Of a DNA stretch of 64,000 nt, positions 8,733-18,040 are shown one piece after another (the first letter of the stretch is position 1; the number at the start of each line of letters is the position of its first letter). The position numbers were made by a program, and so were the translations under genes. Location: NCBI RefSeq assembly GCF_003585765.1, contig NZ_CP021235.1, positions 2,480,001 to 2,544,000 of the forward strand, given 5' to 3'. Origin of the DNA: Pontibacter actiniarum (GTDB taxonomy: Bacteria; Bacteroidota; Bacteroidia; Cytophagales; Hymenobacteraceae). The notes beneath the pieces are model-generated. The model worked only from the letters and a program-made list of their open reading frames with translations. It ran no database searches and was not told the origin of the DNA.

Positions 8733-9278
8733 ATGCCCCCTTACAAAACCTTCGAAACAGAGAGGTTGTACCTAAGACCCACCTCCTATGAAGACGCTGC
8801 ATTCATTTTTGAGCTTATGAACACACCGCAATGGCTTCGGTACATAGGCGACAGAAACGTAACGTCTGTGGAGGCCGCGAAGGAGCATATTAAGCGAAAC
8901 ATGATACCTCAGTTAGAGAGACTGGGTTACTCCAACTATACCGTCATGACGAAGGCCGATGGCAGGAAGGTTGGGGCCTGCGGGCTGTATGACCGCAAAG
9001 GGTTGGAGGGCATTGACATTGGCTTTGCTTTCCTCCCGCAGTACGCCGGGCAAGGGTATGGGTTTGAGGCAGCGGACGAGCTGAAAAAGGCTGCTTTTGG
9101 CTGCTTTGGCCTGAAAGAGCTCAACGCCATCACCACCAAAGAAAACACGGCCTCACAAAAGCTACTTGAGAAGCTGGGTCTACGGTTCTCAAAACTGGTC
9201 CGCCTCGCCGACGACGCAGAAGAACTGCTGCTCTACCAGCTTAGCACCCGTGCCGACAAAGCAGAAACTCCAGTATAA
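8733..9278 (+). CDS. GNAT-family N-acetyltransferase (RimJ/RimL type)
   Basis: 181 residues. The opening FETERLYLRPTSYEDAAFIFELMNTP is the typical RimJ/RimL-like acetyltransferase start. The acetyl-CoA loop is seen as QYAGQGYGFEAADELKKAAF, followed by LNAITTKENTASQKLLEKLGL, the conserved GNAT C-terminal motif. These enzymes acetylate amino groups of proteins, antibiotics or metabolites; the acceptor cannot be predicted. Gap to folK is 70 bp. Its stop codon lies inside the left arm of a convergent terminator shared with fabD. Confidence 0.85.
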   Translation: MPPYKTFETERLYLRPTSYEDAAFIFELMNTPQWLRYIGDRNVTSVEAAKEHIKRNMIPQLERLGYSNYTVMTKADGRKVGACGLYDRKGLEGIDIGFAFLPQYAGQGYGFEAADELKKAAFGCFGLKELNAITTKENTASQKLLEKLGLRFSKLVRLADDAEELLLYQLSTRADKAETPV

Positions 9279-9331
9279 CGTATAAGCGCCCTCCCCGGCA
9301 TCAGACCAGAGAGGGCGCTTATACGTTATAC
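9273..9331. terminator. Bidirectional terminator between GNAT and fabD
   Basis: 21-bp perfect inverted repeat: arm 9273-9293 (starting gtataacgtataagc) and arm 9311-9331, loop 17 nt. It overlaps the stop codon of the plus-strand GNAT gene and precedes the 3' end of minus-strand fabD at 9345, so it can terminate both. The right end continues into TATACTT. Confidence 0.88.
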
Positions 9332-9344
9332 TTTCAGCGGGTGC

Positions 9345-10220
9345 TTACTCAGCTGAGCTTACCTCGGCCGTGCGTTCTATCTTCTTCACCAGGCCCTGCA
9401 GCACCTTGCCCGGGCCGCACTCTACAAAATGCGTAGCACCGTCGGCCACCATCTGCTGCACCGACTGCGTCCAGCGCACTGGCGCTGTGAGCTGGTGGAT
9501 CAGGTTTTGCTTTATCTCAGCCGGGTCAGTGTGTGGCATGGCATCCACATTCTGGTAGATCGGGCAAATACCCTCCGAGAAAGTAGTTTCCTCGATGGCT
9601 TTGGCGAGCTCCACTTCGGCAGGCTTCATCAGCGGTGAGTGAAACGCGCCACCAACCGGCAGTGGCAGCGCACGCTTGGCACCGGCCTCTTTCAGTTTTT
9701 CGCAGGCAATTTCAATTCCTCTGTTTGAACCGGAAATAACCAACTGGCCAGGGCAGTTGTAGTTAGCCGCCACCACGGTGTCCTCAACGGAAGCACAAAC
9801 CTCCTCTACCTTCTCATCTGGCAGGCCAAGTATGGCGGCCATGGTAGAAGGGTTTGCCTCGCACGCCATCTGCATAGCCATCGCGCGCTTGTAAACCAGG
9901 CGCAAGCCATCTTCAAAGCTTAGCACCTTGCTGGCCACCAGAGCGGAGAACTCTCCGAGGGAGTGCCCGGCCACCATGTCCGGGGCAAAGTCTTTGGCCA
10001 CGGCCGCCTGCGCCACAGAGTGCAGGAAAATAGCCGGCTGGGTTACCCTTGTCTGCTTCAGCTCCTCATCGGTGCCGTTAAACATGATCTCTGTAATGTT
10101 GAAGCCCAGAATCTCGTTGGCCTTGTCGAACAGCTGCTTTGCCTCTTCGTGCTGCTCATACAGGTCTTTGCCCATCCCTACAAACTGAGAACCCTGTCCC
10201 GGGAAAACGTATGCCTTCAT
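9345..10220 (-). CDS. fabD: Malonyl-CoA:ACP transacylase
   Basis: 291 residues, standard FabD length. It loads malonyl units from CoA onto acyl carrier protein for fatty acid synthesis in the cytosol. N-terminal FPGQGSQFVGMG at 6-17, nucleophile Ser87 in GHSLGEFSAL, and catalytic His in GGAFHSPLM near residue 195. Starts at an ATG (10220) and ends at a convergent terminator. It is not next to other fab genes here. Confidence 0.95.
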   Translation of the reverse strand: MKAYVFPGQGSQFVGMGKDLYEQHEEAKQLFDKANEILGFNITEIMFNGTDEELKQTRVTQPAIFLHSVAQAAVAKDFAPDMVAGHSLGEFSALVASKVLSFEDGLRLVYKRAMAMQMACEANPSTMAAILGLPDEKVEEVCASVEDTVVAANYNCPGQLVISGSNRGIEIACEKLKEAGAKRALPLPVGGAFHSPLMKPAEVELAKAIEETTFSEGICPIYQNVDAMPHTDPAEIKQNLIHQLTAPVRWTQSVQQMVADGATHFVECGPGKVLQGLVKKIERTAEVSSAE

Positions 10221-10320
10221 TCCTTATTCGTTTATCGTTTTTCGTTAATCGCTTTTTTGAGTACACAGCAGGTCTGCACCAGGCCTGAGCGCGGCCCGTG
10301 CATGTCGTGCTGCTATCCAG

Positions 10321-10746
10321 TTAGGCTACAAACTGCGCCCTCTGCTCAGGGCTCGGCAGCATGCAGCTCTCTGTGCGACCGGCAATTCTGTAGCGGTTTC
10401 TGGCTACCAGGCGGTACACAAAATCGCGGAAAGATAAAGGAATAATGCGTAAAACAGAAAGTATGGAGAGCGGAAAATTAAGATGGCGCGCAATGCGAAG
10501 GGCTGCCTCTGACGCTGTGTACAGCTTGCCGCTCTCGTAAAAAAGCAGGGCATCAGGTAAAGGAACAGGGATTTGCCCCTTGGGCACCAGGGCCTCCAGC
10601 ACCCCCGATTGCAGGGCCGCAAAGTAAAGGCTTCGGCGCTTGTTATACTTTAGCACCACTTGCACACTGCCTTGGCAAAAGCCGCAGGTGCCATCGTAAA
10701 ACACGATGGGCTTACCCTGCCACTGCTCTTGTTTTTGTGTCTCCAT
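10321..10746 (-). CDS. DCC-family thiol-disulfide oxidoreductase-like protein (DUF393)
   Basis: 141 residues. The defining DCC signature is VFYDGTCGFCQGSV with the CGFC pair at about residues 23-26, followed by RSLYFAALQSG and a central LLFYESGKLYTASEAALRIARHL, all typical of the DCC/DUF393 family. Members are thioredoxin-like but their physiological partners are poorly known. The ATG overlaps the stop codon of the upstream T9SS cargo gene by one base (TGATG), so translation is coupled. Confidence 0.85.
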   Translation of the reverse strand: METQKQEQWQGKPIVFYDGTCGFCQGSVQVVLKYNKRRSLYFAALQSGVLEALVPKGQIPVPLPDALLFYESGKLYTASEAALRIARHLNFPLSILSVLRIIPLSFRDFVYRLVARNRYRIAGRTESCMLPSPEQRAQFVA

Positions 10747-13511
10747 CAGCGTACGATTTCTACCCAGCCTTTATACTTGGCGCGGGCCTTAGAAGGGTCT
10801 AAGGTATAGAACTCGACTTCCGCCTCATAGTAATAGGTGCCATCGGTAAGGCGGTTGCCATCGCTATCAACGCCAGGCCAGTTAATGTACAGTTCTTCGC
10901 CCTCTGTTGCAGTACTGCTGCTGTACACCTGCACACCCCATCGGTTAAACACCTTAAACTTCATGCTCTTGATAAAGGCTTTCACCTTTGGCCGGAACAC
11001 ATCGTTCAGGTTGTCGCCGTTCGGGGTGATGATGTTCGGAAGTATAAAGGAGATACAGTTATCCTTACACTCCTCGTTACTGAACTCGCTTTCGCGGCCG
11101 AGCACATCCGTTGCGGTTACCACGTAGCAGCCGGCAAAAGACTGAAGGCCGCTGTGCGTGTACGTCGTCTCGGTAGTTGTGTCCAGCACCGTGTACTCTG
11201 CATCCAGCGTCGGCTTATAGTATACGGTGTAGTAGGCGATCTCGTCGGTGCAGTCCCCGCTGATGCTCGGCACCCAGTTCAGCACATTCTGGTAGGGTGG
11301 CTGCACCGGGTTCTGTGCAAACAGCTCACAGTCGAGCACATCCAGGCTAAGCTCCGGCGGGCACACCAGCTTGGGCAGCGTGGTACATACCTGCTGGCTG
11401 TTGTTGAGCAGCGGCTCCGGCAAGCCTTCAATCTGGTAAGTACCGGCTGTTGTCACATAGTAGCAGTACTCCTCTCCTCGCAGCAGTTCCTCGCCTCCAA
11501 ACGTGCCGCTGTCAGTATATGAGCCGCCGGTAGCGGTAGCGCTAACGCTGTCGATCAAAACAAAGTCGTTGCCTTGCCTGCGGTAGATATAGTGCTGCAG
11601 CACGGCGTTGTTCCAGGACACTTCATACGTCCAGGTCAGGGCAATGTCCTTGTCAATATCCTCTGAGGCCACTACGTCTAAGTACACACTTGAAGCCTCG
11701 GTGCTGTCGCGCAGCACGGTTGGCTGCCCGCCGGGCGTTGGGGTCTGGTAAAACTCCAGGCGGTAGCGATAGGCATTTTCCACGGTGTTCAGGCCTCTGT
11801 CCACGAAGGCCGTGTCAGACATGTTCTGCGTGCGCTTCACCTCTACAAAGCCGCTTCCGGGCTCCATGCCCTCTTTGCGGAACAGGCGGTACTCCAGCGG
11901 AGGCGTCAGGTTGTCGACTTCCATCGGCTGTGACCACTTCACGGTTATCTGGCCGTTCGTCTCATCCGTCTCGTCAACCGTTACATTCGTTAGGTACGGG
12001 ATATCCTGGTCAATCACCACACAAGCTTCGTTCGAGGCAAGGCTTTCGCCACGGCCAAGCGGCGGGTAGGTGGCGTAGATGATGTAGCAGTACTCTACCC
12101 CGGCTTCTAAACCGGCGCCCGCGTTATCATCAAAGAAGGTCACCTCCCCGGCATCCACCTCCCCTATCAGCACATAGCCCGTAGAGGCAGGAACGCCGGT
12201 CTGGCAATCGTCTGGCTCAAAGTTGCTTGGCCCCTCACGGCGGTAAATGCGTATCTTGTCAGCGTTCTGGCACGTGTACGGGTCCCAGGTCAGGGTTACG
12301 TTGCGGTCTGCGCTGGCAGCCCCCAGGTTCTGCGGCGGCGGCCCTACCACCCGGATGTTCCAGGGCTGCAGGTCGGCCAGCCGATCCTCGTTGTTCGGGC
12401 GGATGTCCTCTGCCCGGAACACCACCTGGTAAGGAGCTTCACGCACATCGTCACAGGTGGTGGACCACACGAGCTCACCGGTGGCGCTACCTGCTGTCTG
12501 CGTCAGCTGGCGGAAAGTGGCCGGCGGCACAATACCGCTACCCGCCACCGTCAGGTTAATCAGATCCCCGTCCGGGTCGGTGGCGCGCACAATACCACGC
12601 AGGGTGGTACCGGCTACCACGCAGGTATCCTTCGGCTCAAGTACAGGCGGGCGGTTATCGTTCTCCTCCACCCGTATCTGCATATCGCGTATGACCTGGC
12701 CAATCTTCACGGCCCCTCCGTTGGGGCCGCGCCGCCACTCTTCCACCACAAAGGCCACGTTGTACTCCCCTTTCACGCAGGGGGCGTCCCAGGTCATCTG
12801 CCCGGTATGTACATCAAGCCTGAAGAAGGCGGGGCCGCTGGCATCGGAAGTCTGGCATTGGAAGGTGTTAGCCGGCAGGCTGTAGCCCGGCACCACTGCA
12901 ATCGTTCCGTTCGGCTGCTGGTACTGCGGGGCAATCAGTTTAAAGGCGAGGCTGTCTCCGTCGGCGTCGAAGGCGCCCGGGTTGTGCACGAACTTGCGCC
13001 CCACGGCTGCCTTGTCGATCGGCGCCACGGTAAGCACCGGCGTGCTGTTAAAGCCGCGCAGGGCGTTGATGTCTATCGTGGTAGAAATAAAGAAAGACCG
13101 CTGATCAGAAGGCGGCGCCATGTTCAGAATACCGTTGTTGCGGTTCTCCCCAATCCAGTACGTGGTGAAGTTGCCGTCGCTGGGGTACGTGTACTCCCAC
13201 TCAAACACCTCCCTGTCGGTGTCGGCACTGACAGGCGTCACTGACTTACGGGGCACGATGATAGTAGACCCTGCGCCTGTATAGATCACTACTTCCGGGT
13301 CCTCAGCCGCTGAGAAGTGGTTGGTGTATATGACCATGGTGAAGAAAAAGCGGCGGGGGTTAGGGTTCGGCGTGGTGTCCCGCTTGGCTGTGATATCTCC
13401 TGCTCTAATGTGCGTAGCCTGTACTTCCGAGAAAGCACCCAACATCAACAAAAACAACACCCACAACAGACTACCACGCAGCAGATACTTTCGGCGTATA
13501 AGGTTTGGCAT
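10746..13511 (-). CDS. Large secreted protein with fibronectin-like repeats and T9SS type-B sorting domain
   Basis: 921 residues. Signal peptide 1-32 (hydrophobic WVLFLLMLGAF, cleavage after EVQA). The mature N-terminus THIRAGDITAKR is typical of Bacteroidota surface proteins of the gliding-motility type. Cadherin-like/Ig-like strands lie at about 150-390, fibronectin III-like modules at about 390-820 (repeated IYRR / YCYYV blocks), and the last about 90 residues are the gliding-motility-associated C-terminal domain (PNIITPNGDNLND, FNRWGVQVYSS, DGTYYYEAEVEF). This directs the protein through the type IX secretion system to the cell surface. No catalytic motif seen, so adhesion or matrix binding is inferred. 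Confidence 0.85.
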   Translation of the reverse strand: MPNLIRRKYLLRGSLLWVLFLLMLGAFSEVQATHIRAGDITAKRDTTPNPNPRRFFFTMVIYTNHFSAAEDPEVVIYTGAGSTIIVPRKSVTPVSADTDREVFEWEYTYPSDGNFTTYWIGENRNNGILNMAPPSDQRSFFISTTIDINALRGFNSTPVLTVAPIDKAAVGRKFVHNPGAFDADGDSLAFKLIAPQYQQPNGTIAVVPGYSLPANTFQCQTSDASGPAFFRLDVHTGQMTWDAPCVKGEYNVAFVVEEWRRGPNGGAVKIGQVIRDMQIRVEENDNRPPVLEPKDTCVVAGTTLRGIVRATDPDGDLINLTVAGSGIVPPATFRQLTQTAGSATGELVWSTTCDDVREAPYQVVFRAEDIRPNNEDRLADLQPWNIRVVGPPPQNLGAASADRNVTLTWDPYTCQNADKIRIYRREGPSNFEPDDCQTGVPASTGYVLIGEVDAGEVTFFDDNAGAGLEAGVEYCYIIYATYPPLGRGESLASNEACVVIDQDIPYLTNVTVDETDETNGQITVKWSQPMEVDNLTPPLEYRLFRKEGMEPGSGFVEVKRTQNMSDTAFVDRGLNTVENAYRYRLEFYQTPTPGGQPTVLRDSTEASSVYLDVVASEDIDKDIALTWTYEVSWNNAVLQHYIYRRQGNDFVLIDSVSATATGGSYTDSGTFGGEELLRGEEYCYYVTTAGTYQIEGLPEPLLNNSQQVCTTLPKLVCPPELSLDVLDCELFAQNPVQPPYQNVLNWVPSISGDCTDEIAYYTVYYKPTLDAEYTVLDTTTETTYTHSGLQSFAGCYVVTATDVLGRESEFSNEECKDNCISFILPNIITPNGDNLNDVFRPKVKAFIKSMKFKVFNRWGVQVYSSSTATEGEELYINWPGVDSDGNRLTDGTYYYEAEVEFYTLDPSKARAKYKGWVEIVR

Positions 13512-13664
13512 ATATAGATTGGGTTAGGCAGTAAATATACGTATAAAATGAACTAGTATTTCTTGAATTTATTGTCAACAAAATGACAAACTGAGGGTTA
13601 GAAAGATACAGGTTCTACAACCTACGGATACCAATTTAGATTGATTCAAAATATGAAATCAAAA

Positions 13665-13695
13665 TTGTTTTATATAAGGCCTGAATGTACCTTTG
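13665..13695 (+). promoter_or_regulatory. Promoter of sdhCAB
   Basis: TTG at 13665-13667 and TACCTTTG at 13688-13695 with a 20-bp spacer match the Bacteroidota sigma consensus (TTG-N19/20-TAnnTTTG). Predicted start near 13702, giving a leader of about 35 nt before the sdhC ATG. Confidence 0.7.
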
Positions 13696-13737
13696 AGAAT
13701 TAAAAACGCATAATTAATCAACCTTTAACTAATACAG

Positions 13738-14412
13738 ATGAATTGGTTTACTAAAACGTTTTCCAGTACAATCGGACGCAAGATCATCATGTCGATCACG
13801 GGTCTTTTCCTGTGCTCTTTCCTGGTGATTCACTTAATCGGCAACTTTCAGCTGTTTAAAGACGATGGCGGTTTAGCTTTTAACGTCTACTCAGAGTTTA
13901 TGGGGCACAACCCCATTATCCGCACGCTGGAAATTGTGTTACTGCTGGGCTTTGTATTTCATATTTACGATGCCTTCGTGCTCACCCGCCGCAACAAGTC
14001 TTCCCGCCCGATTGGCTACGTGAACAATCACCCGGAGCAAAACAGCACCTGGTCCTCCCGCAACATGGGCCTCCTGGGTACTGTTATCCTTGTTTTCCTG
14101 ATCATTCACCTTTACAACTTCTTCTGGCGTGCCCGCTTCGGTGAGATTCCGGAAGATGCAGCCGGTGTAGAAAACCTTTACTTTGTAGTAGTTGAGTCAT
14201 TTCAGCAGTGGTGGTACGTGGCACTCTACGTGCTGTCCATGATCGCCCTGGCGTTCCACCTGATCCACGGCTTCCAGAGCGCCTTCCAGACACTGGGCCT
14301 TACACACAAAAAGTACACGCCATTCATTCAGGCCTTCGGCTACGCCTTCTCTGTGCTTGTTTGCCTCGGCTTTGCCATCATGCCGCTGTACTTTTTCTTT
14401 TTCTTTGAATAA
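13738..14412 (+). CDS. sdhC: Succinate dehydrogenase / fumarate reductase cytochrome b subunit
   Basis: 224 residues, single-chain diheme cytochrome b of the type that replaces separate SdhC and SdhD in Bacteroidota. Five membrane helices are visible (about 17-37, 62-83, 108-128, 157-180, 200-222). Candidate heme ligands are the histidines in FLVIHLIGNF, FVFHIYDAF, IIHLYNFFW and LAFHLIHGFQ. It anchors the catalytic subunits and passes electrons to menaquinone. First gene of the sdh operon, 21 bp before sdhA. The gene ends in an unusual run of six Phe codons just before the last Glu. Confidence 0.93.
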   Translation: MNWFTKTFSSTIGRKIIMSITGLFLCSFLVIHLIGNFQLFKDDGGLAFNVYSEFMGHNPIIRTLEIVLLLGFVFHIYDAFVLTRRNKSSRPIGYVNNHPEQNSTWSSRNMGLLGTVILVFLIIHLYNFFWRARFGEIPEDAAGVENLYFVVVESFQQWWYVALYVLSMIALAFHLIHGFQSAFQTLGLTHKKYTPFIQAFGYAFSVLVCLGFAIMPLYFFFFFE

Positions 14413-14433
14413 CATAAACTTTCAGTAGTTGCT

Positions 14434-16368
14434 ATGATATTAGATTCAAAAATCCCGGAAGGCCCTTTAGCCGAAAAGTGGGACAAGCATAAATTTGATG
14501 TGAAGCTGGTGAACCCGGCTAACAAGCGTAAATACGATATTATTGTTGTTGGTACTGGTCTGGCAGGTGCTTCTGCCGCTGCTACTTTCGGGGAGCTGGG
14601 CTATAATGTAAAGGCTTTCTGCTTCCAGGACTCCCCTCGCCGCGCGCACTCTATTGCAGCGCAGGGTGGTATCAACGCCGCTAAAAACTACCAGAACGAC
14701 GGTGACTCCGTTTTCCGCCTGTTCTACGACACCATTAAAGGAGGTGACTACCGTGCCCGTGAGGCAAACGTTTACCGCCTGGCGCAGGTGTCTGTTAACA
14801 TCATCGACCAGTGCGTGGCACAGGGTGTTCCTTTCGCCCGTGAGTACGGTGGCCTGCTGGCTAACCGCTCTTTCGGTGGTGCGCAGGTATCCCGTACCTT
14901 CTACGCCCGTGGCCAGACAGGCCAGCAGCTGTTGCTGGGTGCCTACTCTGCCCTGAACCGCCAGATCGCCTACGGCAAAGTGAAAATGTACCCACGTACC
15001 GAAATGCTTGACCTGGTGATTGTAAACGGACAGGCACGTGGTATTGTGGTGCGTAACCTGATCACCGGCCAGATTGAGTCGCACAGCGCACACGCGGTAG
15101 TGCTGGCAACCGGTGGCTACGGTAACGTGTTCTTCCTCTCTACAAACGCAATGGGCTCTAACGCCACAGCCGCCTGGAGAGCACACAAAAAAGGCGCTTT
15201 CTTTGCCAACCCATGCTTCACGCAGATTCACCCTACCTGTATCCCGGTATCGGGCGAGTACCAGTCTAAGCTAACGCTGATGTCTGAGTCACTCCGTAAC
15301 GACGGCCGCGTATGGGTGCCTAAGACAAAAGAAATTGCCGAGAAGCTGAGAAGAGGCGATATCAAAGTAAGCGATATTGCTGAGGCAGACCGCGACTACT
15401 ACCTGGAGCGCAAGTACCCTGCCTTCGGTAACCTGGTGCCGCGCGACGTGGCTTCGCGCAACGCCAAGCTGGTTTGCGACGAAGGACGTGGCGTAGGCTC
15501 TACCGGCCTTGCCGTTTACCTCGACTTTGCAGACGCCATCAAGCGCGACGGACAGGCAGCGATCGCAGCCAAGTACGGTAACCTCTTCGAGATGTATGCG
15601 AAGATCACCGACGAGAACCCGTACGAAAGACCGATGCGCATCTATCCTGCCGTGCACTATACCATGGGCGGCCTTTGGGTTGACTATAACCTGATGACCA
15701 ACATCCCGGGTCTATACGCTGCAGGAGAGGCAAACTTCTCCGACCACGGTGCGAACCGACTGGGTGCTTCAGCCCTGATGCAGGGTCTGGCCGACGGTTA
15801 TTTCGTACTGCCTTACACCATCGGTGATTACCTGGCGCGCCTGCCGTACGACAAAGTACCAGTAGACCACCCAGCGTTCAAGGAAGCGGAGCAAGCTGTT
15901 ATCTCTAAAAATAACGAGCTGCTTTCTATCAAAGGAACCCGTACCGTAGACGACTTCCACAAGGCGCTTGGCCAGATTATGTGGAACTACTGCGGCATGG
16001 CCCGTAACGCAGAAGGCCTGAAGTTCGCCAAGCAGGAGATTCGCAAGCTGCGCGACGAGTTCTGGCGCGATGTGAAGGTGACAGGTGTAAACGAGGAGCT
16101 GAACCAGACGCTGGAGAAAGCCAACCGCGTAGCCGACTTCCTGGAACTGGGCGAGCTGATGGTAGACGATGCGCTGAACAGAAACGAGTCTTGCGGCGGT
16201 CACTTCCGGGAGGAGTACCAGACACCGGAAAACGAGGCCCTGCGCGACGACGAGAACTATACTTATGTGGCTGCCTGGGAGTTTACAGGTGTGGGCAACG
16301 AGCCAAAGCTGCACAAGGAGGAACTCAAGTTCGAGAACGTGAAGCTGACGCAGCGTAGCTATAAATAA
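14434..16368 (+). CDS. sdhA: Succinate dehydrogenase flavoprotein subunit
   Basis: 644 residues. FAD-binding GxGxxG is [17 protein letters not shown] at about 38-54, and the covalent FAD attachment site is His72 in [14 protein letters not shown]. The substrate-binding [10 protein letters not shown] and C-terminal Arg/His-rich [12 protein letters not shown] are present. It oxidises succinate to fumarate (TCA cycle, complex II). Codon usage is strongly biased to GC-ending codons, consistent with high expression, and it holds only one TATACTT site, near its end. An AT-rich palindromic repeat begins immediately after the stop codon. Confidence 0.96.
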   Translation: MILDSKIPEGPLAEKWDKHKFDVKLVNPANKRKYDIIVVGTGLAGASAAATFGELGYNVKAFCFQDSPRRAHSIAAQGGINAAKNYQNDGDSVFRLFYDTIKGGDYRAREANVYRLAQVSVNIIDQCVAQGVPFAREYGGLLANRSFGGAQVSRTFYARGQTGQQLLLGAYSALNRQIAYGKVKMYPRTEMLDLVIVNGQARGIVVRNLITGQIESHSAHAVVLATGGYGNVFFLSTNAMGSNATAAWRAHKKGAFFANPCFTQIHPTCIPVSGEYQSKLTLMSESLRNDGRVWVPKTKEIAEKLRRGDIKVSDIAEADRDYYLERKYPAFGNLVPRDVASRNAKLVCDEGRGVGSTGLAVYLDFADAIKRDGQAAIAAKYGNLFEMYAKITDENPYERPMRIYPAVHYTMGGLWVDYNLMTNIPGLYAAGEANFSDHGANRLGASALMQGLADGYFVLPYTIGDYLARLPYDKVPVDHPAFKEAEQAVISKNNELLSIKGTRTVDDFHKALGQIMWNYCGMARNAEGLKFAKQEIRKLRDEFWRDVKVTGVNEELNQTLEKANRVADFLELGELMVDDALNRNESCGGHFREEYQTPENEALRDDENYTYVAAWEFTGVGNEPKLHKEELKFENVKLTQRSYK

Positions 16369-16369
16369 A

Positions 16370-16465
16370 AAATTAGAAATTAGAAATTATGAGTTAGAGA
16401 TGAATGTTGAGTATAAAGTGCTCCTTTGACTAATTCGTAATTCAGAATTCATAATTCATAATTTG
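16370..16465 (+). repeat. AT-rich imperfect palindromic repeat between sdhA and sdhB
   Basis: About 95 bp made of 7-8-bp units with the core AATTA (left arm AATTAGAAATTAGAAATTAT from 16371; right arm a run of TAATTCATAATTCATAAT ending near 16462). Left and right arms can pair around a short GC-containing centre (gtataaagtgctcc). The same family is found at 45537-45637 between paaA and paaB, and the first 22 bases of the left arms are identical. It is inside an operon, so it may act as an RNA hairpin that adjusts the ratio of neighbouring subunits; this is inference. Confidence 0.8.
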
Positions 16466-16472
16466 AGATAAG

Positions 16473-17258
16473 ATGGCTGGAAGTAATCCAAATGCTAAAC
16501 CGATGGACCTTACGCTAAAGGTTTGGCGCCAAAAAGATAAAAACTCACCAGGTCAAATGGTGACTTACCCTGTAAAGGGAATCTCTCCGGATATGTCTTT
16601 TCTGGAGATGCTGGACGTACTGAACGAAGACCTGCTGGTAAGAGGGGAAGAGCCAATTGCTTTTGACCACGACTGCCGCGAAGGTATCTGCGGTATGTGC
16701 AGCCTGTTTATCAACGGCCGCGCCCACGGGCCGGAAAGCGGCACCACCACGTGCCAGCTGCACATGCGCCACTTCTCCGACGGGGAGACCATCACCATTG
16801 AGCCGTGGAGAGCAGCAGCCTTCCCGGTACACAAGGACCTGGTCGTGGACCGCTCCGCATTTGACCGTATTCAGCAGGCGGGTGGTTACATCTCCGTAAA
16901 TACAGGCGGTGTGCCAGACGCAAACGAGATTCCGATTCCTAAAACAATCGCAGACAAAGCCTTTGACGCGGCAACCTGTATCCAGTGCGGCGCCTGTGTG
17001 GCCGCATGTAAGAATGCCTCTGCTATGCTGTTCGTTTCTGCCAAGGTGTCTCAGCTGGCACTGCTTCCTCAGGGCCAGGCCGAGCGCAAGAGCCGTGTAG
17101 AGAACATGGTGGCGCAGATGGACATCGAAGGCTTCGGCTCGTGCACGAACATCGGCTCGTGCGCCGCAGAGTGCCCGGTAGGTATTTCGCTGGAGAACAT
17201 CGCCATGCTGAGAAGAGAGTTCATCTCAGCGAAAGCGACATCAGAGAACTTGGTGTAA
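16473..17258 (+). CDS. sdhB: Succinate dehydrogenase iron-sulfur subunit
   Basis: 261 residues. 2Fe-2S site: CREGICGMC followed by a fourth Cys in TTTCQLHM. 4Fe-4S/3Fe-4S sites: [11 protein letters not shown] and [12 protein letters not shown]. It transfers electrons from the SdhA FAD to the cytochrome b subunit. Separated from sdhA by the AT-rich repeat (104 bp), unlike the tight sdhC-sdhA spacing. Ends 23 bp before a GC-rich terminator. Confidence 0.96.
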   Translation: MAGSNPNAKPMDLTLKVWRQKDKNSPGQMVTYPVKGISPDMSFLEMLDVLNEDLLVRGEEPIAFDHDCREGICGMCSLFINGRAHGPESGTTTCQLHMRHFSDGETITIEPWRAAAFPVHKDLVVDRSAFDRIQQAGGYISVNTGGVPDANEIPIPKTIADKAFDAATCIQCGACVAACKNASAMLFVSAKVSQLALLPQGQAERKSRVENMVAQMDIEGFGSCTNIGSCAAECPVGISLENIAMLRREFISAKATSENLV

Positions 17259-17281
17259 GTTCAGCGGACTTCATCATCAGA

Positions 17282-17314
17282 AAGGCGAGGCAGCGACAGC
17301 TCCTCGCCTTTTTT
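17282..17314 (+). terminator. Terminator of sdhCAB
   Basis: Stem aaggcgagg (17282-17290) pairs with cctcgcctt (17302-17310) around an 11-nt loop, followed by a T-run (ttttttgtttt). Typical intrinsic terminator. Confidence 0.88.
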
Positions 17315-17418
17315 GTTTTACGAAAATTACTGCTTATACTTGGAGGATAAGCCATACTTTACCTCCCCAGATAACATCTTTGCAAGTATAGCTGTTAAGG
17401 GAGCAAACCTATTTATAT

Positions 17419-17943
17419 ATGATCACACTTGTATCAGGCACCAACAGGCCTGTTTCCAACACTAAAGCCATCATAGATTTATATGCCTCCATGCTGCAGG
17501 AGCATAACGAGGAGTATCAGATATTAGACCTGGCAGAGCTTCCGGCAGACTTCACCGTCTCCGCCCTCTACGACAACACGGGCAAGAATGAAAAATTCAA
17601 CCAGCTCAGCCAGATGATCACCACGTCGGATAAATTCGTTTTCGTGGTACCGGAGTATAACTCCTCCTTTCCGGGTGTACTGAAGGCTTTCATCGACGGG
17701 CTCTCCTACCCCTATACTTTCAAGGATAAGAAAGGCGCGCTCATTGGCCTGTCATCGGGCATGCAGGGAAGCGGCCTGGCGCTGAGCCACCTGTCGGATG
17801 TGCTCAACTACCTGGGCATGCACGTGATGGCCATGCGCCTGAAGCTGGCCCACATCGAAAAGAACTTCGACGGAAAGCAGATAACCAACAAGCTTTACAA
17901 GGAGCTGCTGGAGCAGCACGTAGAGCAGTTCATCAGGTTTTAA
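17419..17943 (+). CDS. NAD(P)H-dependent FMN reductase-like flavoprotein
   Basis: 174 residues, flavodoxin-like fold. N-terminal phosphate-binding loop SGTNRPVSNTK at 6-16 replaces the usual GSxRxxS, and the FMN-ring loop is PEYNSSFPGVLKAFIDGLS, the standard signature of the NADPH_dep_FMN_red family. Members reduce quinones, azo dyes, chromate or free flavin; the true substrate is unknown. Monocistronic between two terminators. Confidence 0.85.
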   Translation: MITLVSGTNRPVSNTKAIIDLYASMLQEHNEEYQILDLAELPADFTVSALYDNTGKNEKFNQLSQMITTSDKFVFVVPEYNSSFPGVLKAFIDGLSYPYTFKDKKGALIGLSSGMQGSGLALSHLSDVLNYLGMHVMAMRLKLAHIEKNFDGKQITNKLYKELLEQHVEQFIRF

Positions 17944-17975
17944 GACTCCACTGGCCCAGTAAGCCGTGAAGCAAG

Positions 17976-18025
17976 TATAAAAAAGAAGCGGCTGCAGTGA
18001 ATACTGCAGCCGCTTCTTTTTTATA
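17976..18025. terminator. Bidirectional terminator between FMN reductase and ftsZ
   Basis: 23-bp perfect inverted repeat: arms 17976-17998 and 18003-18025 with a 4-nt loop (gaat). Core GAAGCGGCTGCAGT flanked by A and T runs on both sides, so it can end the plus-strand FMN reductase and the minus-strand dcw transcript just after ftsZ. Confidence 0.92.
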
Positions 18026-18040
18026 GGCAGGTACAAATGC

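Noticed and set aside
14467..15231. Long antisense open frame (254 codons) opposite sdhA
   Set aside because: It mirrors the codon bias of sdhA, has no recognisable motif, signal or spacing, and the sense gene is unmistakable.
16370..16465. Tandem AATTA units considered as a CRISPR or origin-type iteron array
   Set aside because: Units are 7-8 bp, without unique spacers, and the same block recurs at 45.5 kb, so it is a dispersed palindromic repeat.
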